Notes: generated by a model not told the origin, from the letters alone. 64,000 nucleotides of DNA from CANMIH01 sp049116335 (GCA_049116335.1 JAGDYZ010000008.1:310001-374000); one strand, 5' to 3'. Numbered from the stretch's first letter, positions 9,520-18,326 are shown. Numbers and translations: made by a program.

Positions 9520-10698
9520 ATGGTTGGAGCGGATACCGCTTGGATGATTGTCGCAACGGCGCTTGTGCTGTTTATGACGTTGCCGGGGCTGGCGCTGTTT
9601 TATGGCGGGCTGGTGCGGGCGCGCAATGTGCTGAGCGTCTTTATGCAGTGTTATGCCATTGCCTGCCTGATGAGCGTGCTCTGGCTGGCGCTTGGCTATA
9701 CCATCGCCTTTGGAGACGGCGGCGCCTATTGGGGCGGGCTTGGCAAGGCTTTCCTCGCGGGTGTGACCGCTGACAGCCTCTCTGGCACCATCCCCGAAAT
9801 CCTGTTTTTTGCCTTCCAGATGACCTTTGCCATCATCACCCCGGCGCTGATTGTCGGGGCCTATGTCGAGCGCATTGGCTTTGGCTTTGTCCTGCTGTTT
9901 TCGGCGCTGTGGATGCTGTTGTGTTATGCACCTGTCACCCACTGGATCTGGGGCGGCGGGTTTCTGGCGGATGGCGGTATCTTTGGCGAGACCGGTGTGA
10001 AGGACTTTGCGGGCGGCATTGTGGTGCATGAAACCGCGGGTCTGGCGGCCTTGCTGATCGCCGTCGTTCTGGGCCCGCGCAAACATCAGACCACCCCACC
10101 CCACAATCCCGGCATGGTCTTCATTGGTGCAGCCATGCTCTGGGTTGGCTGGTTCGGCTTCAATGGCGGATCACAGCTGGCCGCAGATGGCGGTGCAGCC
10201 ATGGCGCTGACCGTGACCCATATTTCGGCGGCAACCGCCTCGCTCACCTGGGCGCTTTGGGAAAAGATCAAATTTGGCAAAGCCTCGCTTGTGGGTATTG
10301 TCACCGGAACCATCGCGGGTCTGGCCTCGATCACCCCGGCATCCGGCTTTGTTGGCCCAATTGAGGCTCTGGTCATCGGCGCCGTTGCCGGCATCCTGTG
10401 TCAGGAAGCGGTCAACCTGATCCGCAACACGCTCAAGATCGACGACACACTGGATGTTTTTGCTGTGCATGGCGTCGGCGGTATCTTTGGTACCATCATG
10501 ATCGCGGCCTTCGGCGCGGGGTCATGGGCGGCACAGCTCGGCGGTCTGGCGATTGTTGGCGTCTTCACCACTGTGGTCACCCTGGTGCTGATCTATGGGG
10601 TCAAAGCCATCACGCCGCTGCGGGTTGATCTGGAAACTGAAACTAATGGTCTGGATATCATGGTGCACGGCGAGCGCGCTTACGACCACAACAGCTAA
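9520..10698 (+). CDS. amtB: AmtB ammonium channel
   Basis: Inner-membrane ammonium channel, predicted 392 residues and about 11 transmembrane helices. I chose the ATG at 9520 because GGGAAGGA lies just upstream and the protein then begins with the mature AmtB-like N-terminus (MVGADTAWMIVATALVLFM). Pore features are visible: PGLALFYGGLVR, the Asp in DFAGGIVVHETAG with the first pore histidine, and the second pore histidine in VHGVGGIFGTI. It lies some 2.6 kb from the ntr operon, and control by NtrC is plausible. No glnK precedes it, which is unusual because glnK-amtB pairing is the common arrangement. A strong terminator follows. Confidence 0.93.
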   Translation: MVGADTAWMIVATALVLFMTLPGLALFYGGLVRARNVLSVFMQCYAIACLMSVLWLALGYTIAFGDGGAYWGGLGKAFLAGVTADSLSGTIPEILFFAFQMTFAIITPALIVGAYVERIGFGFVLLFSALWMLLCYAPVTHWIWGGGFLADGGIFGETGVKDFAGGIVVHETAGLAALLIAVVLGPRKHQTTPPHNPGMVFIGAAMLWVGWFGFNGGSQLAADGGAAMALTVTHISAATASLTWALWEKIKFGKASLVGIVTGTIAGLASITPASGFVGPIEALVIGAVAGILCQEAVNLIRNTLKIDDTLDVFAVHGVGGIFGTIMIAAFGAGSWAAQLGGLAIVGVFTTVVTLVLIYGVKAITPLRVDLETETNGLDIMVHGERAYDHNS

Positions 10699-10709
10699 CC
10701 ATCGTCACC

Positions 10710-10743
10710 GGCCCTGACCCTCTCCGGTCAGGGCCATCTTTCG
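10710..10743 (+). terminator. rho-independent terminator after amtB
   Basis: Perfect 10-bp stem GGCCCTGACC/GGTCAGGGCC with a 6-base loop, followed by a short T-rich run. It lies 12 bases after the amtB stop. Confidence 0.75.
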
Positions 10744-10977
10744 GTACAAAAGACGTCATTGCTGGCGCCCGCGACAAAAACTTTGCAAAAAGCACTTATA
10801 GCATTTCGCATTTGCGCCACCTGATAATTATATCAGTTTTTTCAAGTGGAAATTCCGCACAGCAGAAATACACAGCACTCAGGTGCTTACGACATCAAAA
10901 TTTTACAACTATCAGGGCAATTCAAGCACTTTCATTCTTGAAACCCTCTATTTTCAAATCCTAGACTGACGCTATAG

Positions 10978-11721
10978 ATGCAAACGTCAAATTCGATCAT
11001 AGACCTCGTTGATGGTTTTATTGCCAGTCACGATTTTGAAGCACGCTGGGCCACCGCCCGCAGTGCCATTCAAAGCATTGGTGGCATCGATTTCAATATC
11101 GGTTTCTTTGACACCTCCCATGATCGGCAAAACCTGATTGTGTCGACCATGTCGTCGGAATGGCGCTCGCGCTATCGCAAGCGCGCCTATCACCGTGGAG
11201 ACGTCATTCTTCGGCATGCCCGAACATCCTTTGAGATGATCTCCGAAGACATCGGCACCAAAACCACCACCCTCGCCCAATCTGATACCGAATTGCGCAT
11301 TGACCGCGATCTTGCGGACCTGGGATATCGTGGGTCCATAGCTCAGTCCTTTCGAGCGCCGACCGAACACGACCGGCTGGTGACGACCCTGATATCAGAT
11401 CACAGCATTTCAGATCTCGGCGGAGATGAGTTTCAGCAAAAATTCAAACGCATGTCTTCTGTCATTGCAGCTTTTATCGGCACGCCCAACAGAGACACGC
11501 CCGACAGCTATTTTTTGGACACCTACCCGCTGACGCTCAAAGAGCGAGACGCGCTGGCATATCTGGCGTCTGGGCTGATGAACGATCAGATCGCCGATCG
11601 CTTGAACATCACCGAAGTGGCTGTGCGCAAACGATTAAATGCCGCACGCAACAAATTGGGCGCCGCAACCCGCGAACAGGCTGTCGCCATTGCCGTGCGT
11701 GATAGATTGATCGACATCTAA
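10978..11721 (+). CDS. LuxR-family regulator with autoinducer-binding-like domain (first of a tandem pair)
   Basis: 247 residues: an N-terminal autoinducer-binding-like domain (about 15-165) and a C-terminal GerE helix-turn-helix (LTLKERDALAYLASGLMNDQIADRL...). Of the acyl-homoserine-lactone pocket residues, the Trp/Tyr pair (EWRSRY) and the Asp (GDVIL) are present, but the Pro after the Asp is Val and the second conserved Trp is not seen. No luxI-type synthase is in the window, so this is a solo LuxR that may bind another ligand or none. No clear Shine-Dalgarno sequence precedes the ATG. The preceding 280 bases are AT-rich compared with the surroundings and probably hold its promoter. Confidence 0.85.
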   Translation: MQTSNSIIDLVDGFIASHDFEARWATARSAIQSIGGIDFNIGFFDTSHDRQNLIVSTMSSEWRSRYRKRAYHRGDVILRHARTSFEMISEDIGTKTTTLAQSDTELRIDRDLADLGYRGSIAQSFRAPTEHDRLVTTLISDHSISDLGGDEFQQKFKRMSSVIAAFIGTPNRDTPDSYFLDTYPLTLKERDALAYLASGLMNDQIADRLNITEVAVRKRLNAARNKLGAATREQAVAIAVRDRLIDI

Positions 11722-11829
11722 GGTTTACCTTTATCCAACCTTAGAAATATCGCAGAATTTTAGTGCGCGGTCGATCAGTTTCCGGCCCGACGTGCTTATT
11801 CGTGAAAAGTTCATTTTGGTATTGGTTTC

Positions 11830-12576
11830 ATGTTTCAATTGAATACTTTGATTGATCTCATAGATGGGCTTCAATCCGCGCCCACCTTTGATGACAGACT
11901 GACCTTCGCACAGACAAGCCTTGGCGATCAGGGTGCCAATGGGGTCAATATTGGCGAAATTGACATTGAGACCAAAGGCCTCAACTGGCTTGCCTCTTCA
12001 TATCCGTCACACTGGATGGAGCTCTATGCGGAGCAGCAATACTACGAAGTCGATGAAGTACTTCTGCAGGGCGCAATCACCTCCAACCGGATCACCTATG
12101 ACACCGGCGTGATGCATCCCGTTGTTAGCTCGTCTTCTCTCCGCCTTGAGATGGATCGAAACCTGTATGAAATTGGATTTCGCTCAGTTCTGGCCCAGAC
12201 GTTTCCAGGGGCGCATAAAGGCGTACGCATGGGGCTTTCGATTGCTGCAGACACCTCGCTGATTGGCCTAGGTGGCTTGGATCATCAGGCCCATTTTTCT
12301 CGATTGGCCGCGATCACCTGTGAATTCATTGGCGCCCCTGACGCGACCTCTTGCGCGCCGCTTAACCGATTCACCTCTCCGCGTCTGACCCCGTCCGAGC
12401 AAGACGTGCTGGCCTACCTCGCGGCGGGAAAACTCTATAGTGCTATCTCAGAAACCCTTGGCATCACCGAAGCGGCCATCCGCAAACGCATGATCTCGGC
12501 CAAACGCAAACTTGGCGCCGCAACGCGCGACCAAGCCGTAGCATTGGCCGTGCGCGATGGGTTGATCAACATCTGA
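11830..12576 (+). CDS. LuxR-family regulator with autoinducer-binding-like domain (second of a tandem pair)
   Basis: 248-residue paralogue of the preceding gene with the same architecture. The last about 45 residues are very similar (LGAATR-QAVALAVRDGLINI against LGAATREQAVAIAVRDRLIDI), while the sensor domains have diverged. In the pocket, HWMELY supplies the Trp and Tyr and VDEVLL the Asp, but the following Pro is Glu and the second Trp is absent. A local duplication followed by divergence of the ligand domain is the simplest reading. Its stop is one base from the stop of the convergent MmgE/PrpD gene, leaving no room for a separate terminator. Confidence 0.85.
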   Translation: MFQLNTLIDLIDGLQSAPTFDDRLTFAQTSLGDQGANGVNIGEIDIETKGLNWLASSYPSHWMELYAEQQYYEVDEVLLQGAITSNRITYDTGVMHPVVSSSSLRLEMDRNLYEIGFRSVLAQTFPGAHKGVRMGLSIAADTSLIGLGGLDHQAHFSRLAAITCEFIGAPDATSCAPLNRFTSPRLTPSEQDVLAYLAAGKLYSAISETLGITEAAIRKRMISAKRKLGAATRDQAVALAVRDGLINI

Positions 12577-12577
12577 G

Positions 12578-13840
12578 TTAAAAGGTCATCACCGCCATCA
12601 GCGCACCGAGATGACCCGATTGCACACTCTCCCAAGCGCGATCATCCCCCAAAAGCACCTGCGCCTTGTGGCGCAGTTTCCCGGCACGTTCATCCGTCGA
12701 TAGGGGCGTGCTCAGATCATGATGGGCCATCAGCGGCGTCGCGCCTTCGATTTGCACCATGGCCTCGGTCTCGGACAGCATGTCATCCGCCACTACCGAC
12801 ACCTTGTCCCGCAGGCCGATCACCTGGGGGTCGGAACACAGGCTGTCCTCATAGGTCGCCAGCGCGGCGGTGGCATGACCCATGAGGCTGAGCGCAGTGA
12901 CCATGCGGTAGCTGAATTTCGCTTCCAACCCGGTAGAGGGCTCTGGCAGATTGCAGACCGTCATCCACCGTGAATGCGTGGTGATCTTGATCGCCGTGAT
13001 GCCCGAGACATCCAGTGGTTTCAGGCTCTCCAAAGCCTCCAATGTTGCATGCAAGCCGTGACAGCAGGCGTGGAATTTATGGCTGACCTGCGCCATCAAC
13101 CAATCCTGCGGCAAAGACCCGGGATCAGCGTGATGTGTCGTCAGAAACCCATTTGCGCCCTCTAAGGCATCCGGGTTGCTCATGAAGCCCTTAGAGGCCA
13201 AGAGCGCCGCCTCAACCCCATTTGAGGCCGCAATCCCGGCGTTGTAAGGTTTGCCCATGGTGCCGAACTGCGATTTGAGGCCCGAGGCGCGCGTCGACAC
13301 AAGCGCCAGCGCGTGCCGGGTCTGATCCTCGTCCAGCCCCATCAGGCGCGCGGCGGCCACTGTGGCCCCAAAGGCCCCTGCGGTGGCAGTCTGGTGAAAT
13401 CCGACCTGATAATGGCTCCTTCCCAGCAAAAGCCCCATACGCACCGAGGCCTCACAGCCATAAAGCGCGGCCTCAATCAGGTCTTTAAAATCCCGCCCTT
13501 GATGCTCGGCCACAGCCATAGCCGCGGGCAGGACCGCAACCGACGGATGACCGATATGAGCGAAATGGGTGTCATCGTAATCCAGCGCATGACTGGTGGC
13601 CCCGTTGACTAAGGCTGCGGCCCGCATTGGGGCCCGACCGCCACCAAAAAGGCTCGCCTGCTCTGCACCGCCCTCCACACGCACCATGGCGCGGGTCAGT
13701 TCGGCCACCGGTTCCCCCTTGCCTGCAATCCCACAGGCCAACCAATCCAACAGCGACAGACGCATGATGTCGCGCGCGGCGACGGTTGGGTCAAAGTCAG
13801 GGATAAGCGTGTCGATAAGGGAAGTCATAAGGCGATCCAT
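12578..13840 (-). CDS. MmgE/PrpD family protein
   Basis: 420-residue member of the MmgE/PrpD fold, which includes 2-methylcitrate dehydratase, cis-aconitate decarboxylase and many uncharacterised hydro-lyases. Family features are the N-terminal helical domain with LDWLACGIAG, the SHALDYDDTH motif, HIGHPSVAVLPAA, and GFHQTATAGAFGATVAAARLMGL. No prpB, prpC or other methylcitrate genes are nearby, so the substrate is not indicated and prpD should not be assigned. Two starts are possible: ATG at 13840, or four codons later (13828), which gives a more usual N-terminus (MTSLIDTL). Confidence 0.85.
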   Translation of the reverse strand: MDRLMTSLIDTLIPDFDPTVAARDIMRLSLLDWLACGIAGKGEPVAELTRAMVRVEGGAEQASLFGGGRAPMRAAALVNGATSHALDYDDTHFAHIGHPSVAVLPAAMAVAEHQGRDFKDLIEAALYGCEASVRMGLLLGRSHYQVGFHQTATAGAFGATVAAARLMGLDEDQTRHALALVSTRASGLKSQFGTMGKPYNAGIAASNGVEAALLASKGFMSNPDALEGANGFLTTHHADPGSLPQDWLMAQVSHKFHACCHGLHATLEALESLKPLDVSGITAIKITTHSRWMTVCNLPEPSTGLEAKFSYRMVTALSLMGHATAALATYEDSLCSDPQVIGLRDKVSVVADDMLSETEAMVQIEGATPLMAHHDLSTPLSTDERAGKLRHKAQVLLGDDRAWESVQSGHLGALMAVMTF

Positions 13841-13896
13841 TTTGCTGTGGATCAGCCATGCCGTTCAGACAGCCTACGGTCAAGCCAGAAGCCGGA

Positions 13897-14196
13897 TTAC
13901 GCCACGCGGGACAGCCGCGCCGGTGGTGGGGTCTGGACCTCATGGCCATAGGTCCGGTTGGCCTGCGCCGAAGCCCGCGACAGACGCTCAACGCGGCTAA
14001 TGGGTTTGTCATTGCTGGGCACCACCATGCAATCCTGCGCCATCGCCGCCCGCGCCACCATCAGCGGCGTGGTATAGGCACCCATATGGATATGACCTGT
14101 TGTGGCCACATCGCGATCGACACGCGTGGGAGTGTAAACCACAGGAGCCCGAGCCGGAACGATACGCGAGACGGGGGCATTGGTAACAAGGGTCAT
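13897..14196 (-). CDS. small hypothetical protein
   Basis: 99-residue frame beginning MTLVTNAPVSRIVPARAP, preceded by AGGA at a rather long spacing. It has no transmembrane segment and no domain I recognise; it is rich in Arg, Pro, Val and Thr with a basic C-terminal third. Supporting it as a gene: an AT-rich, promoter-like upstream region and balanced composition with no obvious shadow bias. Against it: other frames are also open across part of the region. I do not assign a function. Confidence 0.4.
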   Translation of the reverse strand: MTLVTNAPVSRIVPARAPVVYTPTRVDRDVATTGHIHMGAYTTPLMVARAAMAQDCMVVPSNDKPISRVERLSRASAQANRTYGHEVQTPPPARLSRVA

Positions 14197-14317
14197 CAGC
14201 GGGGCATCCTGTGGTGTTTGTCTCGAATACCTTAATCATTTCGGTCAAATTTGACGAGAATGTGGCTAAAGGGCCCAAATGATAATCAATGGTTAACGCA
14301 CCCTAAAATGCACAACA

Positions 14318-14350
14318 AAAAACGCTGCACCAAAAACTGGTACAGCGCGT
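14318..14350 (-). terminator. rho-independent terminator of the Coq10-like gene
   Basis: Read on the minus strand, a 9-bp stem (CGCTGTACC/GGTGCAGCG, one G-T pair) with a 7-base loop is followed by a run of six T. It lies about 45 bases downstream of the stop at 14394. Confidence 0.75.
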
Positions 14351-14393
14351 TGTAATTCATGTATTTTTTCTCATTTCACCCCGAAGGGTACAG

Positions 14394-14843
14394 TCAGGCC
14401 TTGCCGTAAAGTTCTTCGGCGCGCCCCTCAAAGGCCTTAACAACCCGCTGCATCGCCTCAAAGAAAAACAGCCCTGCCGCCTTCTGCAAGATCACATTCT
14501 TGAACTCAAAATCCACGTCGAAATGCACCTCACAGCCCTCAGGATGATCCCTGAACCGCCAGTTCGATTTGAGATATTTGAACGGCCCGTCGAGATACTC
14601 GGTTTCGATGATCTGCTCGGTTGGGCGCAGGACCACACGGCTTCCAAACCGTTCGCGAAACACTTTGAAGCTGATCACCAGATCCGCCAGCATCACCTCG
14701 TGATCCCCCTTGTCCTCCCGCGACCGAATGCGCGCCGCTGCGGTCCAGGGCAGGAATTTGGGGTAAGAGGCCACATCGCCCACCAGTTCATACATCTGTT
14801 GCGCGCTATGGGGCAGAATGCGGGTCTCGGAATGGCTCGGCAT
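14394..14843 (-). CDS. Coq10/RatA-like START-domain protein
   Basis: 149-residue single-domain SRPBCC/START protein of the polyketide_cyc2 type. Alphaproteobacterial members are related to mitochondrial Coq10, a ubiquinone-binding protein needed for efficient respiration, and to E. coli RatA. Visible conservation includes YELVGDVASYPKFLPWTAAARI at the N-terminus, the strand segment EVMLADLVISFK, and the C-terminal amphipathic helix ILQKAAGLFFFEAMQRVVKAF. Close homology to Coq10 favours a quinone-chaperone role over the toxin role proposed for RatA. It is monocistronic, divergent from hpt, with its own terminator. Confidence 0.85.
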   Translation of the reverse strand: MPSHSETRILPHSAQQMYELVGDVASYPKFLPWTAAARIRSREDKGDHEVMLADLVISFKVFRERFGSRVVLRPTEQIIETEYLDGPFKYLKSNWRFRDHPEGCEVHFDVDFEFKNVILQKAAGLFFFEAMQRVVKAFEGRAEELYGKA

Positions 14844-14960
14844 GGCACTCTCATTTAGACCGCGACGGATTGACCGTAAATAATCCGTGACAACGGCGGG
14901 GTTTTAACTAGGTTGCGCGCCGATGTCGTATCCTGAAACAAGAAAATCAAGGGCTGAGCC

Positions 14961-15500
14961 ATGACAAAGCGTCCTTATGTCGTAGATGAAATGATCTCGG
15001 CCAAGACAATTGCCGCGCGGATCGAAGATCTGAGCCGCGAAATTGCCACCGAATTCAGCGATACCGACAAGCTTGTTGTTGTTGGTCTGTTGCGCGGGTC
15101 CTTTGTCTTTATCGCAGATATTGTGCGCGAGCTGGACCTTGCGGTTGAGGTCGATTTCCTAGAGGCGTCCTCCTACGGCGACACCATGGAATCGAGCCGA
15201 GAAGTGCGCATTCTCAAAGACTTGCGTGGTGCGATCGAAGGTCGTGATGTTCTGGTTGTCGAAGATATTGTCGACACCGGTCACACCCTGACCCACGTGA
15301 TCAAACTCTTGCAGTCGCGCAACCCTGCGCGGCTTAAAACCATTGCTCTGCTCGACAAACCCACCCGCCGCGAAGTGGATATTCGCGCCGACTGGATTGG
15401 TTTTGAGATCCCCGATGAATTTGTCGTGGGCTATGGCATCGATTTCGCCCAGCGCAACCGAAACCTCCCCTATATCGGCAAAGTCCGCTTCACCGACTGA
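14961..15500 (+). CDS. hpt: hypoxanthine phosphoribosyltransferase
   Basis: 179-residue purine-salvage enzyme converting hypoxanthine (and usually guanine) plus PRPP to the nucleotide. The PRPP-binding loop VEDIVDTGHTL occupies about 100-110; the PPi loop LLRGSFVF is at about 43-50; the flexible-loop Ser-Tyr pair is in EASSYGD (70-72); the base-recognition segment near the C-terminus reads WIGFEIPDEFVVGYG. Length fits the family. It is transcribed alone and divergently from the Coq10-like gene. Confidence 0.93.
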   Translation: MTKRPYVVDEMISAKTIAARIEDLSREIATEFSDTDKLVVVGLLRGSFVFIADIVRELDLAVEVDFLEASSYGDTMESSREVRILKDLRGAIEGRDVLVVEDIVDTGHTLTHVIKLLQSRNPARLKTIALLDKPTRREVDIRADWIGFEIPDEFVVGYGIDFAQRNRNLPYIGKVRFTD

Positions 15501-15604
15501 CCCAAACGACCCGGCAATTCTGTCATCTGATAGGATTCGGCATGGTTTTGTTGCAAGGCCGTGGCATAGTGGTTTGGATATTTGTGTGAATAGGGAGTTC
15601 CATA

Positions 15605-16057
15605 ATGACCAAAACCTTTGCCACGTTGGCTGCACTTGCCGTGCTCACCGCCTCCGCAGCTGTCGCCGAAGTTCCGCAGGAAGTGAAAGCCCGTCAGGGC
15701 CAGTTCCGCATTATGGCGATCAATCTGGGTATTTTGGGAGGCATGGCCAAAGGCGCCGTCGAATATGACGCCGCCAAAGCGCAGGCCGCCGCAGATTCGC
15801 TTGTTGCCGTATCGATGATCGACCAGACCGCACTTTGGCCTGAAGGCAGTGACAATATGGCCATCGAAGGCACCCGCGCTCAGCCCAACATCTGGGACAA
15901 CATGGATGATTTCGCCGCCAATTGGGCTGCCTTTGGTGAAGGAGCCAAAGCCATGCAGACCGCGGCCGGCACTGGCCGCGAAGCACTTGGCCCGAACATG
16001 GGCAAGATCGGCGGAAGCTGTAAAGGCTGCCACGACACCTATCGCGCACCGCAGTAA
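15605..16057 (+). CDS. class II cytochrome c (cytochrome c' type)
   Basis: 150 residues. A cleavable signal peptide ends near AVAEV (about 21). The single haem motif CKGCH (139-143) sits near the C-terminus, as in the four-helix cytochrome c' family. Class II members bind NO or act in electron transfer and redox stress; the axial ligand and function are not deducible here. The SD GGGAG precedes the ATG. The next gene, a di-haem cytochrome, starts three bases after the stop, so the two are almost certainly co-transcribed and may work together in the periplasm. Confidence 0.88.
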   Translation: MTKTFATLAALAVLTASAAVAEVPQEVKARQGQFRIMAINLGILGGMAKGAVEYDAAKAQAAADSLVAVSMIDQTALWPEGSDNMAIEGTRAQPNIWDNMDDFAANWAAFGEGAKAMQTAAGTGREALGPNMGKIGGSCKGCHDTYRAPQ

Positions 16058-16060
16058 CCC

Positions 16061-16936
16061 ATGCGCGGTGTAGTGAAACTGCTGGCCGCGGTTGCCGTTA
16101 TCGGCGCCGGGGTCGGCCTCTGGATCACCGCACCAGACCGTGTGGACCCAGAGCGCTTTTCGACCCTCACCGGGGATGCGGCACGCGGGGAAACCATCTT
16201 TACCGCCGCTGGCTGTGCCTCGTGTCATCACGAGCCCAAGGCTGAGGACAAATTGATTCTGACCGGAGGCATGGCCTTCCCGTCGGATTTCGGCACCTTT
16301 TACGCGCCGAATATTTCGCCTGACCCGGATCAGGGTATCGGTGGCTGGTCCGTTGAAGATCTGGCCAATGCGGTCACCCGAGGGGTGTCCCCTAAAGGTC
16401 AGCATTATTATCCGGCCTTCCCCTATACATCCTATGCCAAGATGAAAGATCAGGATCTGGTGGACCTGCATACCTACCTGCAGACCATTCCCGCCAGCGC
16501 CACGCCGTCGAAACCGCATGATGTGGGCTTTCCTTTCAACATCCGCCGCAGTCTGGGCGGCTGGAAGTTCCTCTTCTTTAGCGAAGACTGGGTCACAGAG
16601 GCCAATGCCGAACAAGAACGCGGCCGCTATCTGGTTGAGGCCTTGGCTCATTGCGCCGAATGCCACACCCCACGCAATGCCTTGGGTGGTCTGGATAAAT
16701 CCCGCTGGATGGCCGGTGCGCCAAATCCCAGCGGACAGGGCACAATCCCGGCGCTGACCCCGGACAAACTCGACTGGTCCGCTGAGGACATCGCCTATTA
16801 CCTCGAAAGCGGCTTTACCCCTGATTACGACAGTGTCGGGGGCCATATGGCGGAAGTGGTCGACAACTTTGCCAAGCTCAGCGCGGAAGATCGCACTGCT
16901 GTTGCGGCCTACGTCAAAGCGCTGACCGCGCCCTAA
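16061..16936 (+). CDS. di-haem cytochrome c
   Basis: 291 residues with an N-terminal signal or anchor helix (about 4-23) and two class I haem motifs, CASCH (52-56) and CAECH (198-202), each in its own cytochrome domain. GGMAFPSDFGTFYAPNISPD is typical of the membrane-anchored cytochrome subunits of periplasmic dehydrogenases (alcohol/sorbitol/aldehyde dehydrogenase type). No dehydrogenase gene is adjacent, so it probably passes electrons for an enzyme encoded elsewhere or for the cytochrome c' just upstream. The distance to that gene is three bases. Confidence 0.88.
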   Translation: MRGVVKLLAAVAVIGAGVGLWITAPDRVDPERFSTLTGDAARGETIFTAAGCASCHHEPKAEDKLILTGGMAFPSDFGTFYAPNISPDPDQGIGGWSVEDLANAVTRGVSPKGQHYYPAFPYTSYAKMKDQDLVDLHTYLQTIPASATPSKPHDVGFPFNIRRSLGGWKFLFFSEDWVTEANAEQERGRYLVEALAHCAECHTPRNALGGLDKSRWMAGAPNPSGQGTIPALTPDKLDWSAEDIAYYLESGFTPDYDSVGGHMAEVVDNFAKLSAEDRTAVAAYVKALTAP

Positions 16937-17089
16937 GCCGGTTCAGGCTTTCCGGTTCGGAGCCACCCCTCACCCTGGTCCGTTCAGGACAGGGGGGGGG
17001 CTTCAGGGCTGCAAAAGCCATTAGGTTTCCGGGGTTTTCAGATTTGGTGAACCCGAATCCCTCCAGGCTCTCCATAGGCACCAACGCTC

Positions 17090-18040
17090 TTACGCTTTGG
17101 CCAGTTTGGCCTCGCGCGCATCACGCAGCCGGGCGAAATCATCCCCGGCGTGATACGAAGACCGGGTAAGAGGCGTGGCGGACACCATCAAGAACCCTTT
17201 GCCAAAAGCGGCTTTTTCATAAGACGCAAACTCATCAGGGGTCACAAAATTGGCCACACGGTGATGTTTCGGAGTGGGCTGCAGATACTGCCCGATGGTC
17301 AGGAAATCGATATCCGCCGCGCGCATATCGTCCATGACCTGCAACACCGACGGTCGATCTTCGCCCAGGCCCACCATGATGCCAGATTTGGTGAAAATCG
17401 ACGGATCCATTTCTTTCACCCGCTGCAACAGGCGCAGCGAATGGAAATAGCGCGCGCCGGGGCGCACCTCGAGGTAGAGGTTCGGCACGGTTTCCAGATT
17501 GTGGTTAAACACATCCGGTTTCGCTTCGACAACAATCTCAAGCACCGACGGATCACATTTCAGGAAGTCCGGGGTCAGGATCTCGATGGTGGTGTCCGGC
17601 GAGCGGTGGCGAATGGCGCGGATGGTCTGGGCAAAATGCTCGGCCCCACCATCTTTCAGGTCGTCGCGGTCCACCGAGGTGATCACAACATGTTTCAAAC
17701 CCAGTTTTTGCACCGCCAGAGCCACCCGGCCCGGCTCAAACTGGTCCAGCGCATCTGGTCGGCCGGTGGCCACGTTGCAGAAGGTGCATCCGCGGGTACA
17801 GATCTCGCCCATGATCATCATGGTGGCGTGACCCTGGCTCCAGCATTCCCCGGCGTTGGGGCATCCCGCCTCTTCGCAGACCGTGGAAAGATTGTTGTCA
17901 CGCATGATCTTACGCGTGGCGTTATACCCTTCACCGCCCGGTGCCTTTACCCTGATCCACGAGGGTTTCTTTGGCTGAGCATTGTCAGGCCGATGGGCCT
18001 TTTCCGGATGACGTTCAGACGGGATTTTGAGATCACGCAC
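17090..18040 (-). CDS. lipA: lipoyl synthase
   Basis: Radical SAM enzyme that inserts two sulfurs into protein-bound octanoyl groups to make lipoate for PDH, OGDH and the glycine-cleavage H protein. From the chosen GTG (18038-18040) the product is 316 residues. Auxiliary cluster ligands are Cys55, 60 and 66 (CEEAGCPNAGEC); the radical SAM cluster is Cys81, 85 and 88 (CTRGCTFC); and the RSSYHAGD motif near the C-terminus provides the auxiliary-cluster serine. The frame continues upstream to 18112, but that extension does not resemble LipA, whereas VRDLKIPSERHPEKA is a standard family N-terminus. Confidence 0.95.
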   Translation of the reverse strand: MRDLKIPSERHPEKAHRPDNAQPKKPSWIRVKAPGGEGYNATRKIMRDNNLSTVCEEAGCPNAGECWSQGHATMMIMGEICTRGCTFCNVATGRPDALDQFEPGRVALAVQKLGLKHVVITSVDRDDLKDGGAEHFAQTIRAIRHRSPDTTIEILTPDFLKCDPSVLEIVVEAKPDVFNHNLETVPNLYLEVRPGARYFHSLRLLQRVKEMDPSIFTKSGIMVGLGEDRPSVLQVMDDMRAADIDFLTIGQYLQPTPKHHRVANFVTPDEFASYEKAAFGKGFLMVSATPLTRSSYHAGDDFARLRDAREAKLAKA

Positions 18041-18291
18041 TATTTTTTCCCCGCGAAAGCTTGGCTGTCCTTTTGTATTAAGGGTTTGCAGGGAGAGTTT
18101 CCAGTGCAGCATTGCTGTCTTTCAGCGGCGCATCCCCAGACAGTAACCAGTCCTCCCTGCCCTGCACAAAAACCAGACCCAAATTTCGACCGGTTCGCGG
18201 CGTTTTGCCGATCCTGTTTCGATCGTCGTAACCTGTTCTGATTTCGCCGCGAAAGCCGCTTGCACATCTTATGCCCGCAGGTTACGCCCTT

Positions 18292-18308
18292 TTTGGAATC
18301 GTTCCAAA
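18292..18308 (+). promoter_or_regulatory. 17-bp inverted repeat upstream of the peroxiredoxin gene
   Basis: TTTGGAA-TCG-TTCCAAA, a perfect 7-bp dyad with a 3-base spacer, 18 bases before the peroxiredoxin ATG. Its geometry equals that of the alphaproteobacterial Irr iron-control element (TTTAGAA-N3-TTCTAAA) with one compensated base-pair change per arm. It is probably an operator; the regulator is not identified. Confidence 0.5.
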
Positions 18309-18326
18309 CAAGCTTAGAGGTGTCCG

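Larger units (their letters stand above)
13841..14393. other. intergenic stretch with one candidate small gene
   Basis: About 550 bases between the PrpD-type gene and the Coq10-like gene. It contains one plausible 99-residue minus-strand gene (13897-14196) and a minus-strand terminator hairpin (14318-14350). The AT-rich bases 14220-14318 could hold the promoter for the small gene. Nothing else is recognisable. Confidence 0.4.

Noticed and set aside
12578..13840. Assignment as prpD (2-methylcitrate dehydratase)
   Set aside because: No prpB/prpC or other methylcitrate-cycle genes are nearby, and the MmgE/PrpD family covers several different reactions.
15470..16846. A 458-codon minus-strand frame opposite the two cytochrome genes
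   Set aside because: Both cytochromes have full signal peptides, haem motifs and family lengths; the opposite frame has no recognisable domain.
16992..17000. A run of nine G between two convergent genes as a phase-variation tract
   Set aside because: It lies beyond both stop codons and far from any promoter, so length changes would not alter a product; a base-call artefact is also possible.
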